A stretch of DNA of 64,000 nt from Streptomyces puniciscabiei (GCF_006715785.1 NZ_VFNX01000001.1:3858501-3922500), one strand, 5' to 3'; shown: positions 53,721 through 61,897, counted from the stretch's first letter. Translations and numbers: made by a program. The notes: generated from the letters alone by a model not told the origin.

Positions 53721-54536
53721 TCAGGGGACCGGAGGCGCTGCCGCGTCGGCTGTGCCCGCCGGGCGAGGGTCCGGCCCGCGGGAAGGCGGCGACGTGGGGG
53801 AAGACGTAGCCCTCGCGGCGGTGCGCACGGCTTGCGGAAGGCCCGCCGTGCCGGGGCCGTCTTCTCCTGGCACCACCTGCGGCTCCACGCCCGACGGCGC
53901 GTGCACACCGCCGGTGCTGCTGGGCGCCGTACGCATCCCGCCGGGACCGGTCGGGAAGGACTGCGGCCGTGGGCGGTGGCCGGCGGGGGCGGGTGTGGCC
54001 GTGGCCCCGGGCGCAGGCGTGGGACTCGGGGAAGCCGAGCGGTGGGGCTCGGCCGGGCTCTTGTGCTTCGGGCCGGCTAAGCGGCCGAGCCCGGCCGTGG
54101 TGCCGCCGCTGCCGCCTCCGGTGGTGCCGCCGCTGCCGGAGGACGCCGTCGACTCCGAGGGGCTGGGTGCGGCGGAGGAACTGGCTGCGGCCGACGGGCT
54201 CGGGCGGGGGTCGTGAGGGCAGGGCACGTCGGGGTCCTTGATTCCGTAGCTCAGACCCCACACCCAGTCACAGCCGCCCCGGTACGCCCTCACCCAGCCG
54301 CAGTAGGGGCCGCCGTAACTGCGACAGGGGGGTGCCGATGCCTGCGGGACCGGATCGGTGACGGACGGCTCGGGCGGCTCGGTTCTGTCCCGCGAGGCGC
54401 CCATGGCGCTGACCGTGCGGACCTGCGTGACATCGGAACCCCACGACGACCAGTGCGGGGGGAAGAAGAGCAGGGCGACGGCTGAGGCGGACGCCGCCGC
54501 TGTCGCAGCAGCGAGAGCGCAGCGCGTCAGACGCAT
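53721..54536 (-). CDS. secreted low-complexity protein, TTA-containing
   Basis: The 271-residue protein has a signal-like N terminus (MRLTRCALAAATAAASASAV). A short Cys-containing segment (PCRSYGGPYCGWVRAYRG, then CDWVWGLSYGIKDPDVPCP) has four cysteines. About 160 residues of Ser, Pro, Gly, Thr and Ala follow. Codon 54078-54080 is an in-frame TTA, so it should require the bldA tRNA encoded 1.0 kb away. ATG 54536 has AGGAAGAG upstream. Function is unknown; a cell-surface or developmental role is only an inference. Confidence 0.72.
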   Translation of the reverse strand: MRLTRCALAAATAAASASAVALLFFPPHWSSWGSDVTQVRTVSAMGASRDRTEPPEPSVTDPVPQASAPPCRSYGGPYCGWVRAYRGGCDWVWGLSYGIKDPDVPCPHDPRPSPSAAASSSAAPSPSESTASSGSGGTTGGGSGGTTAGLGRLAGPKHKSPAEPHRSASPSPTPAPGATATPAPAGHRPRPQSFPTGPGGMRTAPSSTGGVHAPSGVEPQVVPGEDGPGTAGLPQAVRTAARATSSPTSPPSRGPDPRPAGTADAAAPPVP

Positions 54537-54724
54537 GACTCTTCCTCCCGGCTTCGCGGTTTGTCGGACGGTGCGAAGGGATTCTGCGCACGAGAGCGCC
54601 GCCGCTGTGGGCGCTGGAGCTGAACGTATGGTTTGCAGACAGCCCCGACCACCAGCGAACCGCCGGTCAGCGGCCTTGCGCCGGTTTTTTCACCCGGAGG
54701 GTCTCGCCTCGATCGTGCGGCGCC

Positions 54725-54985
54725 TCACCCCTCGTACACCGTCAGTACGGCGCCGTCCACCTCGATGCGCCGGCCCGCCCGGAGGCCGTCCGTGCGCAGG
54801 GTGCGCAGGCAGGTGCGGAACAGCTCCAGTTCCTCCGCGTCCAGGATCGCGGCGGCCAGGTCCAGCAGTTCGGTCACCGCGTCCTCGGTGAGCACCTCGG
54901 GCAGCTCGCCGGAGAGCAGGACGACCGATTCACCGGCGGGGCCCCGGACCACCGCGGTGGCCGGCCCGCCATGCACGAACAACAC
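54725..54985 (-). CDS. small conserved hypothetical protein
   Basis: The 86-residue acidic protein begins GTG 54985 (MLFVHGGPATAVVRGPAGES). It contains a Leu/Glu/Asp-rich helix (EDAVTELLDLAAAILDAEEL) and ends IEVDGAVLTVYEG. No catalytic motif is visible. GGGGGG lies upstream as a ribosome binding site. It is 145 bp downstream of the XRE regulator on the same strand, so it could be in its transcript. Confidence 0.6.
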   Translation of the reverse strand: MLFVHGGPATAVVRGPAGESVVLLSGELPEVLTEDAVTELLDLAAAILDAEELELFRTCLRTLRTDGLRAGRRIEVDGAVLTVYEG

Positions 54986-55130
54986 GTTCCCCCCAAAGAG
55001 CCCGGGATCGTGCGGCTCTCGTTCCTCGGGCAGGACGAGAGACTAGCGGGGGATGTCCGCCCATTCGGGCGCAGTTGCATGATTTTTCCGGCATCACATT
55101 TTTCCGGCATGCCCCGCGCGGGACGGCCGG

Positions 55131-55547
55131 TCACTTCTCCGGTGGCGAGGGCGCCGACGGCGCGGAGCGCCCCAGCAGGGACTCGACCAGGGCGGCGACA
55201 TGCCGGCGGTCCTCCGCCGACAGCTGTTGCACGCTGGCGATGAGCAGGTCCACCTCGGGGTCGGTGGCCGGGGCGGCCGTACCGTCGGTGTCCGGTCCGG
55301 CCGGGGTGCCGTAGACGTGGATGCCGCAGGCCTCGGCGGCGGCCCGGCGCACGGTGTCGAGCGGCAGCTCAAGGCCCTTGGCCAGGCCTTCCAGGGTGGT
55401 GGCCTGGGGCATGCGGACGACCCGGTCGGTGGTGGCCAGGTGGTGGACGGTGGAGCGGGGCACACCTCCGCGCCGCGCCACGTCGCCGTAGGACCAGCCC
55501 TTTCGGTCGAGACGCTCACGGATCAACTGCTGCAGTGCGTTGGCCAC
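55131..55547 (-). CDS. XRE-family helix-turn-helix regulator
   Basis: The 138-residue protein has an N-terminal XRE HTH (LIRERLDRKGWSYGDVARRG, then GVPRSTVHHLATTDRVVRMP). A C-terminal helical region (ATDPEVDLLIASVQQLSAED, RRHVAALVESLLGR) may dimerise. It is divergent from the two small peptide genes, with the TTGGACA operator between them, so it probably controls that cassette and itself. The start is ATG 55547. Confidence 0.82.
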   Translation of the reverse strand: MANALQQLIRERLDRKGWSYGDVARRGGVPRSTVHHLATTDRVVRMPQATTLEGLAKGLELPLDTVRRAAAEACGIHVYGTPAGPDTDGTAAPATDPEVDLLIASVQQLSAEDRRHVAALVESLLGRSAPSAPSPPEK

Positions 55548-55675
55548 CGAAGTCCACTTCCTGCTCGCCGCTCGACCGAACCGTCCCTGTCGGCGCCGAT
55601 TCTACGGTCGGGTAGTCGGGCCGCCGAAAGGGTGATTCGCCGAACGGGTTGCGGAGGGGTGTCGCGAGGCCCTAG

Positions 55676-55716
55676 TGTCCAATCTCGTTGGACAGCCCGT
55701 CCGACCAAGTTGGACA
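55676..55716. promoter_or_regulatory. inverted and direct TTGGACA operator
   Basis: TGTCCAA (55676-55682), TTGGACA (55688-55694) and TTGGACA (55710-55716) form an inverted repeat with a 5-bp spacer plus a third half-site 22 bp further, two helical turns. The site lies between the divergent XRE gene and the peptide genes. Confidence 0.7.
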
Positions 55717-55779
55717 GAGTCCGGGGGGAACCTGACTCTCTCCGACCGGAACCGCCTGTTTCCCGAGGGGGAATCGATC

Positions 55780-55995
55780 ATGTTGAACGCCCATGAGCTC
55801 GACGCCGAGTCCGCGGAGCTGCTGCCGGGCCGTGAGGCCCTGGGCCGGCTGAAGTTCAGCTTCGGCAAGACGGTCAACGTCACCAAGCACGTCGCGCACA
55901 TCAACGCCCACAACGAGTCGGCCGCCGTCAACGACCACTCCTCGTGGTCCGTGGCCGACTCCGGCGCCGGCCAGAGCATCACCGTCGTCCAGTAA
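55780..55995 (+). CDS. small tandem peptide 1 (putative precursor)
   Basis: The 71-residue peptide starts MLNAHELDAESAELLPGREA, continues LGRLKFSFGKTVNVTKHVAH and ends with a Ser-rich, Cys-free tail (SITVVQ). ATG 55780 has GAGGGGG upstream. Residues 7-57 are almost identical to those of the next gene. The acidic N-terminal leader-like part and the Asn/His-rich core (HINAHNESAAVNDHSSW) suggest a precursor for processing, but there is no Cys and no known RiPP signature. It lies upstream of a PqqD-like/M50 protease gene. Confidence 0.7.
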   Translation: MLNAHELDAESAELLPGREALGRLKFSFGKTVNVTKHVAHINAHNESAAVNDHSSWSVADSGAGQSITVVQ

Positions 55996-56042
55996 CGCTC
56001 GCGCCCCGTCCCCGAACGACACACCACGAGAGGAACACCACC

Positions 56043-56261
56043 ATGAGCATGGACATGCGCGAGCTGGACGGCGAGTCCGCGGAGCTGCTGCCGGGCCGTG
56101 AGGCCCTGGGCCGGCTGAAGTTCAGCTTCGGCAGGACCGTCAACGTCACCAAGCACGTGGCGCACATCAACGCCCACAACGAGTCGGCCGCCGTCAACGA
56201 CCACTCCTCGTGGTCCGACGCCGAGTCGTCGGCCCAGCAGACGATCACCGTCCAGCAGTAA
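56043..56261 (+). CDS. small tandem peptide 2 (putative precursor, duplicate)
   Basis: The 72-residue peptide (MSMDMRELDGESAELLPGRE ... SSAQQTITVQQ) is a recent tandem duplicate of the previous gene. Substitutions cluster at the first 6 and last 15 residues, while LLPGREALGRLKFSFG, NVTKHVAHINAHNESAAVND and HSSW are shared. Conserved nucleotides including third positions point to recent duplication or gene conversion. AGAGGA precedes ATG 56043. It ends 133 bp before the protease gene. Confidence 0.7.
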   Translation: MSMDMRELDGESAELLPGREALGRLKFSFGRTVNVTKHVAHINAHNESAAVNDHSSWSDAESSAQQTITVQQ

Positions 56262-56279
56262 CGGCACCACCGCTACGAC

Positions 56280-56363
56280 GGCAGCGGGGGCGGACCGCAC
56301 CGCCGAAGGGGCGCGCCGGAGGTGACAGGCCACCGGCGGGCGGGGCGGTCCGCCCCCGCTGCC
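56280..56363 (+). terminator. perfect 19-bp hairpin between peptide genes and protease gene
   Basis: GGCAGCGGGGGCGGACCGC (56280-56298) and its exact complement (56345-56363) enclose a 46-nt segment that can itself fold. No T-tract follows. The position suggests partial termination or mRNA protection so that peptides are made in excess over the protease. Confidence 0.7.
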
Positions 56364-56394
56364 ATGGGGGGAACGGCGTGGGGGGAGACCACGG

Positions 56395-58320
56395 ATGACG
56401 GTGCTCGACGACGGCACCAGCGCGCTGTACGACACCGGTCCGGTGCCCGGGCCCGGGGGCTGGCCGGTGACGTACGAACAGGTGACGACCGGCAGCCTGC
56501 CGGCCGTCGGAACGCCGGTCCGCCCGGCCCCGCGGCTCAGCGCGGGGCTGCGGCTGCACGGCGAGTACCAGGGCTCGGGCTTCACCGAACCGAAGTACAT
56601 CGCCCGTCGGGGGGACGGGCAGGTCGTCCAGCTGTCGCGGCTGCTGTACCTGGTGGCGTCGTCCGTCGACGGGATCCGTGACGTCGACACGATCGCCCAC
56701 CGGGTCAGCGCCCGCTACGGCCGTGAGGTCAGCGGCGAGAACATCCGCTACCTGCTGGAGAACAAGCTCCAGCCGCTCGGTGTGACCGTGCCGGAGGGTC
56801 AGGAGGACGACGAGGTCGACGCCCCGCGCTCCGACCTGCTGCTCGCCCTCAAGGGCCACCGGGTGGTCTTCGACGAACGTCGTACGGCACGGATCGCGCG
56901 CGCCCTGGCCTGGCTGCACCGCCCGGCCGTGGTCGCCGCCGTGCTGCTCACGGCGCTCGCGATGGACGTCTGGCTGTTCGGCTACTTCGGGGCGATCGAA
57001 CCGGTGCTGGAGGTCCTGGACCAGCCGGTGCTGATCCTCATCGTCTTCGTCCTCACCGTGGCCTCCCTCGTCTTCCACGAGTTCGGCCACGCCTCGGCCT
57101 GCCGCTACGGCGGCGCCCGGCCCGGCTGCATCGGCTGCGGGCTCTTTCTCATCTGGCCGTCGATGTACACCGACGTCACCGACGTCTACCGGATCTCCCG
57201 GGCGGGCCGGCTCCGCACGGACCTCGGCGGGGTGTACTTCAACGTCGTCTTCATGCTGGCCATGGCCGGGGCCTACTTCGCCACCGGGGCGCAGTTCTTC
57301 CTGGCCGCCGTCTACCTCGGGCACTTCGAGATCCTGGAACAGCTGATGCCGGCCGTCCGCCTGGACGGCTACTACATCCTCGGCGACCTCGCCGGGGTGC
57401 CGGATCTCTACGGCAAGATCAAGCCGATCCTGCTCTCGCTCGTGCCGGGCGTGAAGGGCCGGGCGGCGCGCACGGAGGTCGCCGGGCTGAAGAGCTCCGC
57501 GCGCACCATCGTGGCCGGCTGGGTGCTGACCATGGTGCCGCTGATCGTCGGCGAGCTGGGCTACGCGCTGTGGAACCTGCCCCGGATCCTCACCACGACG
57601 GTCCGCTCGCTGACCGAGCAACTCCTCGGTACCGGCGCCGCGTTCGCGCACGGGCAGATCGTCGCCGGGCTCGTCGGGGTGATCGGCAGCGTGATGCTGC
57701 TGTGCCCGATGGCCGGTGTCGGCTACCTCTCCGTGAAGATCGGCGGCCGGCTCCTGCGGGCCGCGAACCGCTCCACCGCCGGCCGGCCCCGGCTGCGGCT
57801 GGCGCTGTGCGTGCTCGCCCTCGCCGGACTCACCGGGCTCTCCTACGCCTGGGTCTCGGGGATGACCCCGAAGCCGTTGCCGAAGCAGCCCCCGATCGCA
57901 CCGATTCTGCAACCCGGGGTGTCGACCGAGGAGCCCTCGCCCCGGGACGCCTCCACTCCGGTCCACGGCGGGCACGGCCGGTACGGCACCGGCGGCGCCT
58001 CCGTGTCGCCTTCGGCGGTGCCGGGGGCTTCCGCTTCGGCGCCGGGCGGCGGGCCGTCGCCGGGCCCCTCGGGGAGCGCGTCCGCCTCGGCCGCCAGGCA
58101 GTCGGCGTCGGGCCCGGCCGCGCCGGCCGCACCGACCGGCTCGAAGTCCCACCAGCCGGAGTCCTCCAGCGGCGGGGCCACCGCGACCACGACCCCGCCC
58201 GCCAGCCCGGACCCCGGCCCCCCGACCTCCCCGACCCCCTCGGAGAGCGTCCCCGCGTCACCGACCGGGAGTCCGACGTCCGCGCCGCCCGGCGGCTCGC
58301 CCGCGCCGGCGTCGTCCTGA
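56395..58320 (+). CDS. membrane M50-type metallopeptidase with PqqD-like N-terminal domain
   Basis: The 641-residue protein has an N-terminal region (about 60-135: QLSRLLYLVASSVDGIRDVD, TIAHRVSARYGREVSG) that reads as a PqqD-like peptide-recognition fold. Membrane segments follow, with zinc motif HEFGH at 228-232 in VASLVFHEFGHASACRYGG and the partner Asp324 in VRLDGYYILGDLAGVPD, typical of putative peptide zinc metalloproteases. About six to seven helices are present, ending near 500. A C-terminal 130-residue Ser/Pro/Thr-rich tail follows. It probably binds the leader of the preceding peptides and cleaves them at the membrane. The start is ATG 56395 behind GGGGGAGA. Confidence 0.82.
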   Translation: MTVLDDGTSALYDTGPVPGPGGWPVTYEQVTTGSLPAVGTPVRPAPRLSAGLRLHGEYQGSGFTEPKYIARRGDGQVVQLSRLLYLVASSVDGIRDVDTIAHRVSARYGREVSGENIRYLLENKLQPLGVTVPEGQEDDEVDAPRSDLLLALKGHRVVFDERRTARIARALAWLHRPAVVAAVLLTALAMDVWLFGYFGAIEPVLEVLDQPVLILIVFVLTVASLVFHEFGHASACRYGGARPGCIGCGLFLIWPSMYTDVTDVYRISRAGRLRTDLGGVYFNVVFMLAMAGAYFATGAQFFLAAVYLGHFEILEQLMPAVRLDGYYILGDLAGVPDLYGKIKPILLSLVPGVKGRAARTEVAGLKSSARTIVAGWVLTMVPLIVGELGYALWNLPRILTTTVRSLTEQLLGTGAAFAHGQIVAGLVGVIGSVMLLCPMAGVGYLSVKIGGRLLRAANRSTAGRPRLRLALCVLALAGLTGLSYAWVSGMTPKPLPKQPPIAPILQPGVSTEEPSPRDASTPVHGGHGRYGTGGASVSPSAVPGASASAPGGGPSPGPSGSASASAARQSASGPAAPAAPTGSKSHQPESSSGGATATTTPPASPDPGPPTSPTPSESVPASPTGSPTSAPPGGSPAPASS

Positions 58321-58348
58321 CACCTCGTCAGCGGCATCCGGCCCGCCC

Positions 58349-58432
58349 GGCCGATCGACACCTTCCGGCCTTCCTGGGCCGGCCGACACCTTCCGGCCCT
58401 CCGGGGCCGACCGACACCTTACGGAGACCCCA
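58349..58432 (+). repeat. three exact-length 28-bp direct repeats ending at a start codon
   Basis: Units begin GGCCGA/GGCCGG at 58349, 58377 and 58405, each with the core CCGACACCTT (first unit CGACACCTT) and a GGCC-rich tail. The third unit has diverged to ACGGAG, creating the ribosome binding site of the secreted protein gene at 58432. Confidence 0.85.
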
Positions 58433-59109
58433 TGAGCAGCCACCGCAAGGCACGCTCCAGCAACCATCCCCTCGCCCGGCGCGCCCTGGGCATGGGCCTG
58501 TTCGCGGCCGGATTCGCCGGTGTGGCCACCGCCGTACCGGCCCAGGCCGCCACCGGCGCGTCGCACGCGGCCTTCGCCGCCGACCACGTCTTCAGCCACG
58601 TCGACCGGGCCCACCACACCCAGGCCCGGGACTCCTTCACGATCCGCCAGTTCGGCGCCGTCAACGCGGCGGGGGTGCGCAACCAGGCCAACGCCGTCTC
58701 CGCGGGCTGCTCGGCCGACGACCACTGCCGGTCGGTCGCTCTGTCCTTCCAGATCGTGACCGTCGCGGGCGAGCACACCCACCTGAACGCCGTGAACCTC
58801 AGCGACGCGGCCAACAAGGAGTGCACCGGCTGCCAGACCCTCGCCGGCGCCTACCAGTTCGTCGTCTCCACACCGGCGCCCCTCACCCTCGACACCGCGG
58901 CCCGGGAGCGGCTCGCCGACATCCACCGCCGGCTGGACGCGCTGACCCGCTCCTCGGTGCCCGCGGCCGAGCTGAAGACGCGGGTCGACGGACTGGCGGG
59001 CGAGGTCTCGCAGGTCCTGCGCGACGCCGTCGCCCACGCGCCGAAGACGGACACCGCCCAGCCCACGGTCACGCTTCACCGGCATCTGGACGGCTGGCCG
59101 GGCCACTGA
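58432..59109 (+). CDS. secreted protein of the peptide/protease cassette
   Basis: The 225-residue protein has a signal peptide (RALGMGLFAAGFAGVATAVP, cleavage near AQAATGA). The middle domain reads FTIRQFGAVNAAGVRNQANA, AGCSADDHCRSVALSFQIVT and ECTGCQTLAGAYQFVVST, with two Cys pairs (CSADDHC, CTGC). A C-terminal helix region (RERLADIHRRLDALTRSSVP, LKTRVDGLAGEVSQVLR) follows. I know no function for this family. Its position directly after the M50 gene suggests it is the exported effector, a binding partner or immunity factor of the peptides. Confidence 0.75.
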   Translation: MSSHRKARSSNHPLARRALGMGLFAAGFAGVATAVPAQAATGASHAAFAADHVFSHVDRAHHTQARDSFTIRQFGAVNAAGVRNQANAVSAGCSADDHCRSVALSFQIVTVAGEHTHLNAVNLSDAANKECTGCQTLAGAYQFVVSTPAPLTLDTAARERLADIHRRLDALTRSSVPAAELKTRVDGLAGEVSQVLRDAVAHAPKTDTAQPTVTLHRHLDGWPGH

Positions 59110-59206
59110 CCGTGTGAACGCCTCGCGCTCCCCCGGGGCGCGAGGCATCCGGCCACGCGGTGCCCCCATTGACATCGGATGCCCCTCGGCGCAGACTCGC
59201 CGCACA

Positions 59207-59228
59207 TCAGTGAAGGAAATTTCACTGA
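59207..59228. promoter_or_regulatory. palindromic operator upstream of pobA
   Basis: TCAGTGAA (59207-59214) and TTCACTGA (59221-59228) form perfect 8-bp arms around GGAAAT, 43 bp before the pobA start. TTGACA at 59169-59174 is a plausible -35. In Streptomyces pobA is controlled by an IclR-type regulator (PobR); whether this is its site is an inference. Confidence 0.6.
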
Positions 59229-59271
59229 GCGAACGGCGATACTCGTGGAGTCGACCCGAAGGGACCCACCG

Positions 59272-60447
59272 ATGCGCACCACCGTCGGGATCATCGGAGC
59301 CGGACCGGCCGGACTGCTGCTCGCGCGGCTGCTGCACCGCGCCGGCATCGACTCGGTCGTCCTGGAGAGCCGTGACCGGGCCTACGTCGAACATCGGCAG
59401 CGCGCCGGAATCCTGGAGCAGGGCACGGTCGACGTGCTGCGCGCGGCCGGCGCCGGGGAGCGGATGGACCGGGAGGGTCTGCGGCACGACGGGATCGAGC
59501 TGCGCTTCGGCCGTCGCCGCCACCGCGTGGACTTCCCCGGCCTGACCGGCGGCCGGTCGGTGATGGTGTACGCCCAGACCGAGGTCTGCAAGGACCTGAT
59601 CGCCCTTCAGCTGAAGGAGGGCGGGCCGCTGCTGTTCGAGGCGGAGGCGCTGGCGGTGCTGGGCGCGGACGGCGACCGGCCGCGCGTCCGCTTCCGGCAC
59701 CAGGACCGCGAGGACGTGCTGGAGTGCGAGTACGTCGTCGGCTGCGACGGCTTCTGGGGCGTGTCCCGCAGGGCCTTCCCGGCCGCCCTGTCCCGCGTGT
59801 TCGAACGGACGTACCCCTACGCCTGGCTCGGCATCCTCGCCGACGTCGCTCCCTCCCACGACGAACTCGTCTACGCCCGCCACGACCGCGGCTTCGCCCT
59901 CCTGTCCATGCGCTCCCCGTCCGTCTCCCGCCTCTACCTCCAGGTGCCTGCCGGCACGGACGCCCACGACTGGACCGACGACGAGATCTGGGCCGAGCTG
60001 GAGCGGCGTTTCGAGACCGAGGACGGCTGGCGGCTGGAGCGCGGGCCCATCACCCAGAAGTCGGTCACGCCGATGCGGTCCTTCGTGCACGAGCCGATGC
60101 GGCACGGCCGGCTCTTCCTCGCCGGTGACGCCGCCCACATCGTGCCGCCGACCGGGGCCAAGGGGCTGAACCTCGCCGTCGGGGACGTCGTCACCCTCGC
60201 CCGCGCCCTCGCCCACGAGAAGGAGACCGGCTCCCCGGAGCTCCTCGACGCCTACTCCGCGACCTGCCTGCGCCGCGTCTGGCAGGCCGAGCGGTTCTCC
60301 TACGACATGACGACGATGCTCCATCCGGCCCCGGACGCCACCCCCTTCGAAGCCCGCCTGCAGCAGGCCCGGCTGGAGCGGATCGCCTCCTCCCGCGCGG
60401 CCGAGACCGACCTGGCCGAGGCGTACACCGGGTTCCCGCTCGGCTGA
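59272..60447 (+). CDS. pobA: 4-hydroxybenzoate 3-monooxygenase
   Basis: The 391-residue flavoprotein hydroxylates 4-hydroxybenzoate to protocatechuate with NAD(P)H and O2, feeding the beta-ketoadipate pathway. FAD motifs are VGIIGAGPAGLLLARLL, the DG motif VGCDGFWGVSRR and the GD motif RLFLAGDAAHIVPPTGAKGLN. QRAGILEQGTVDVLRAAG and YAQTEVCKDLIALQL are class A hydroxylase features, and the overall length fits PobA. ATG 59272 is preceded by GAAGGGAC. No protocatechuate genes are adjacent. Confidence 0.93.
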   Translation: MRTTVGIIGAGPAGLLLARLLHRAGIDSVVLESRDRAYVEHRQRAGILEQGTVDVLRAAGAGERMDREGLRHDGIELRFGRRRHRVDFPGLTGGRSVMVYAQTEVCKDLIALQLKEGGPLLFEAEALAVLGADGDRPRVRFRHQDREDVLECEYVVGCDGFWGVSRRAFPAALSRVFERTYPYAWLGILADVAPSHDELVYARHDRGFALLSMRSPSVSRLYLQVPAGTDAHDWTDDEIWAELERRFETEDGWRLERGPITQKSVTPMRSFVHEPMRHGRLFLAGDAAHIVPPTGAKGLNLAVGDVVTLARALAHEKETGSPELLDAYSATCLRRVWQAERFSYDMTTMLHPAPDATPFEARLQQARLERIASSRAAETDLAEAYTGFPLG

Positions 60448-60653
60448 CCGGGTCCCCGCCGGGTTAGCGGAGCGTCTCGGTGAGGTAGCAGGTTCGTCAT
60501 GGAAGGCGATCACCCATGGCCGGGAATCACCGGTACGCGTAGCGTGTTGGGCAGCACGGCAGGGGAAAGATCCTCCTCAAGTATCATGTCGATCCTTTGC
60601 CAATCCATTACGCTTTGAGCCAAGGCTGCGCACGGCAGCCATGGAGGAGTGAA

Positions 60654-61514
60654 ATGAGGAGCAGTAACCCGGTCTTCTCGCGACGGGGGTTCAGCCGCGA
60701 CAACGGCTACGCCGGCTTCAACACCGCACCGCAGGCCGGGTACGCACAGGGCAACCCGTACGCGCAGAACCCCTACGCCCAGAACCCGTACGCCCAGCAG
60801 GGGCTCCAGTACGGCGCCCCGCCGCAGGCCCCGGTCACCACCGACCGGATGACCATGGACGACGTCGTCGTCCGCTCGGCCATCACGCTCGGCACCGTCG
60901 CCGTCGGCGCCGTCCTCGCCTGGGCCCTGCTGCCGGTCACGGCGACCAGCTACGGCCTGGCCGTCGGCTCGGCGATCGTGGCGTTCGTCCTGGCGATGGT
61001 CCAGAACTTCAAGCGCACCCCGTCCCCCGCGCTGATCCTCGGGTACGCCGCCTTCGAGGGCGTCTTCCTCGGTGTCATCAGCGAGATGTACAACAGCCGC
61101 TGGAGCGGCGCCCCCTTCCAGGCGGTGCTCGGCACCATGGCGGTCTCGGCCGCGACCCTGCTGGTCTACAAGGCCGGCTGGATCCGCGTCACCGCCCGCT
61201 ACGCCCGCATCGGCATGGCCATCGCCATGGCGTTCCTGGTGGTGATGGCGGTCAACCTGCTGCTGGTCGTGTTCGGCGTCGCCGAGAACGGCGGTCTGCG
61301 CAGCTTCGGTCCGCTCGGCGCGCTCGTCGGCATCGTCGCCATCGTGCTCGGCGCGTTCTTCCTGACCCTCGACTTCAAGCAGATCGAGGACGGCATCGCC
61401 TACGGCGCCCCGCGCAACGAGTCCTGGCTCGCCGCGTTCGGCCTCACCGTGACGCTGGTGTGGATCTACCTGGAGATGCTGCGGCTGGTGGCTATCTTCA
61501 CCAACAACGACTAG
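60654..61514 (+). CDS. Bax inhibitor-1/YccA family membrane protein
   Basis: The 286-residue protein has an N-terminal cytosolic region with repeated NPYAQ units (three), then about seven membrane helices from residue 75. The C-terminal YGAPRNESWLAAFGLTVTLV with WIYLEMLRL is the conserved end of the family. Some members act as pH-sensitive Ca2+ leak channels; the role in Streptomyces is not established. ATG 60654 has GGAGGAG upstream. Confidence 0.9.
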   Translation: MRSSNPVFSRRGFSRDNGYAGFNTAPQAGYAQGNPYAQNPYAQNPYAQQGLQYGAPPQAPVTTDRMTMDDVVVRSAITLGTVAVGAVLAWALLPVTATSYGLAVGSAIVAFVLAMVQNFKRTPSPALILGYAAFEGVFLGVISEMYNSRWSGAPFQAVLGTMAVSAATLLVYKAGWIRVTARYARIGMAIAMAFLVVMAVNLLLVVFGVAENGGLRSFGPLGALVGIVAIVLGAFFLTLDFKQIEDGIAYGAPRNESWLAAFGLTVTLVWIYLEMLRLVAIFTNND

Positions 61515-61579
61515 CGCCCGCGCCGGTCATGAGGAGGGCCCCGGGTTCCACCCGGGGCCCTTCGCCGTCTCGGCGGCGG

Positions 61580-61810
61580 CTAGCGCAGCTTGCGCGCCGC
61601 CCTCCTCAGGTCGTACTCGTGGACGATCGCCTTCGCGTGGCCGTACGCGAGGTCGTACTCGTGCCGGAGCCAGCTGACCTTCTCCTCGAAGCGGAACAGG
61701 GCGGGGCCTTCTTCAACGGTGCGCAGCCAGTCGGAGACTTCGCGACCGGTGCAGTGGGGGATGCGGGCGAGCAGATTGCGGTGGGTCTCCTCCGAGAAGA
61801 GCTGGGACAT
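61580..61810 (-). CDS. DUF4287 domain protein
   Basis: The 76-residue basic protein reads MSQLFSEETHRNLLARIPHC and ends YGHAKAIVHEYDLRRAARKL plus R. The WLRTVEEG and KVSWLRHEYDLAYGHAKAIV parts fit DUF4287. No enzymatic motif is visible. ATG 61810 has GGAGG upstream. It is convergent with the Bax-inhibitor gene. Confidence 0.75.
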   Translation of the reverse strand: MSQLFSEETHRNLLARIPHCTGREVSDWLRTVEEGPALFRFEEKVSWLRHEYDLAYGHAKAIVHEYDLRRAARKLR

Positions 61811-61897
61811 CGGCGCCTCCGAACGCAAAGGGGATGTAAGCCGGTCCTTCACGTCACGGTGCCTGAGCGTTCGCGTATTGGCAACAGTGCGGCACGT

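Noticed and set aside
55780..56261. Lanthipeptide or lasso peptide precursors
   Set aside because: The peptides have no Cys, and no LanM/LanB, YcaO, radical SAM or lasso cyclase gene is in the neighbourhood.
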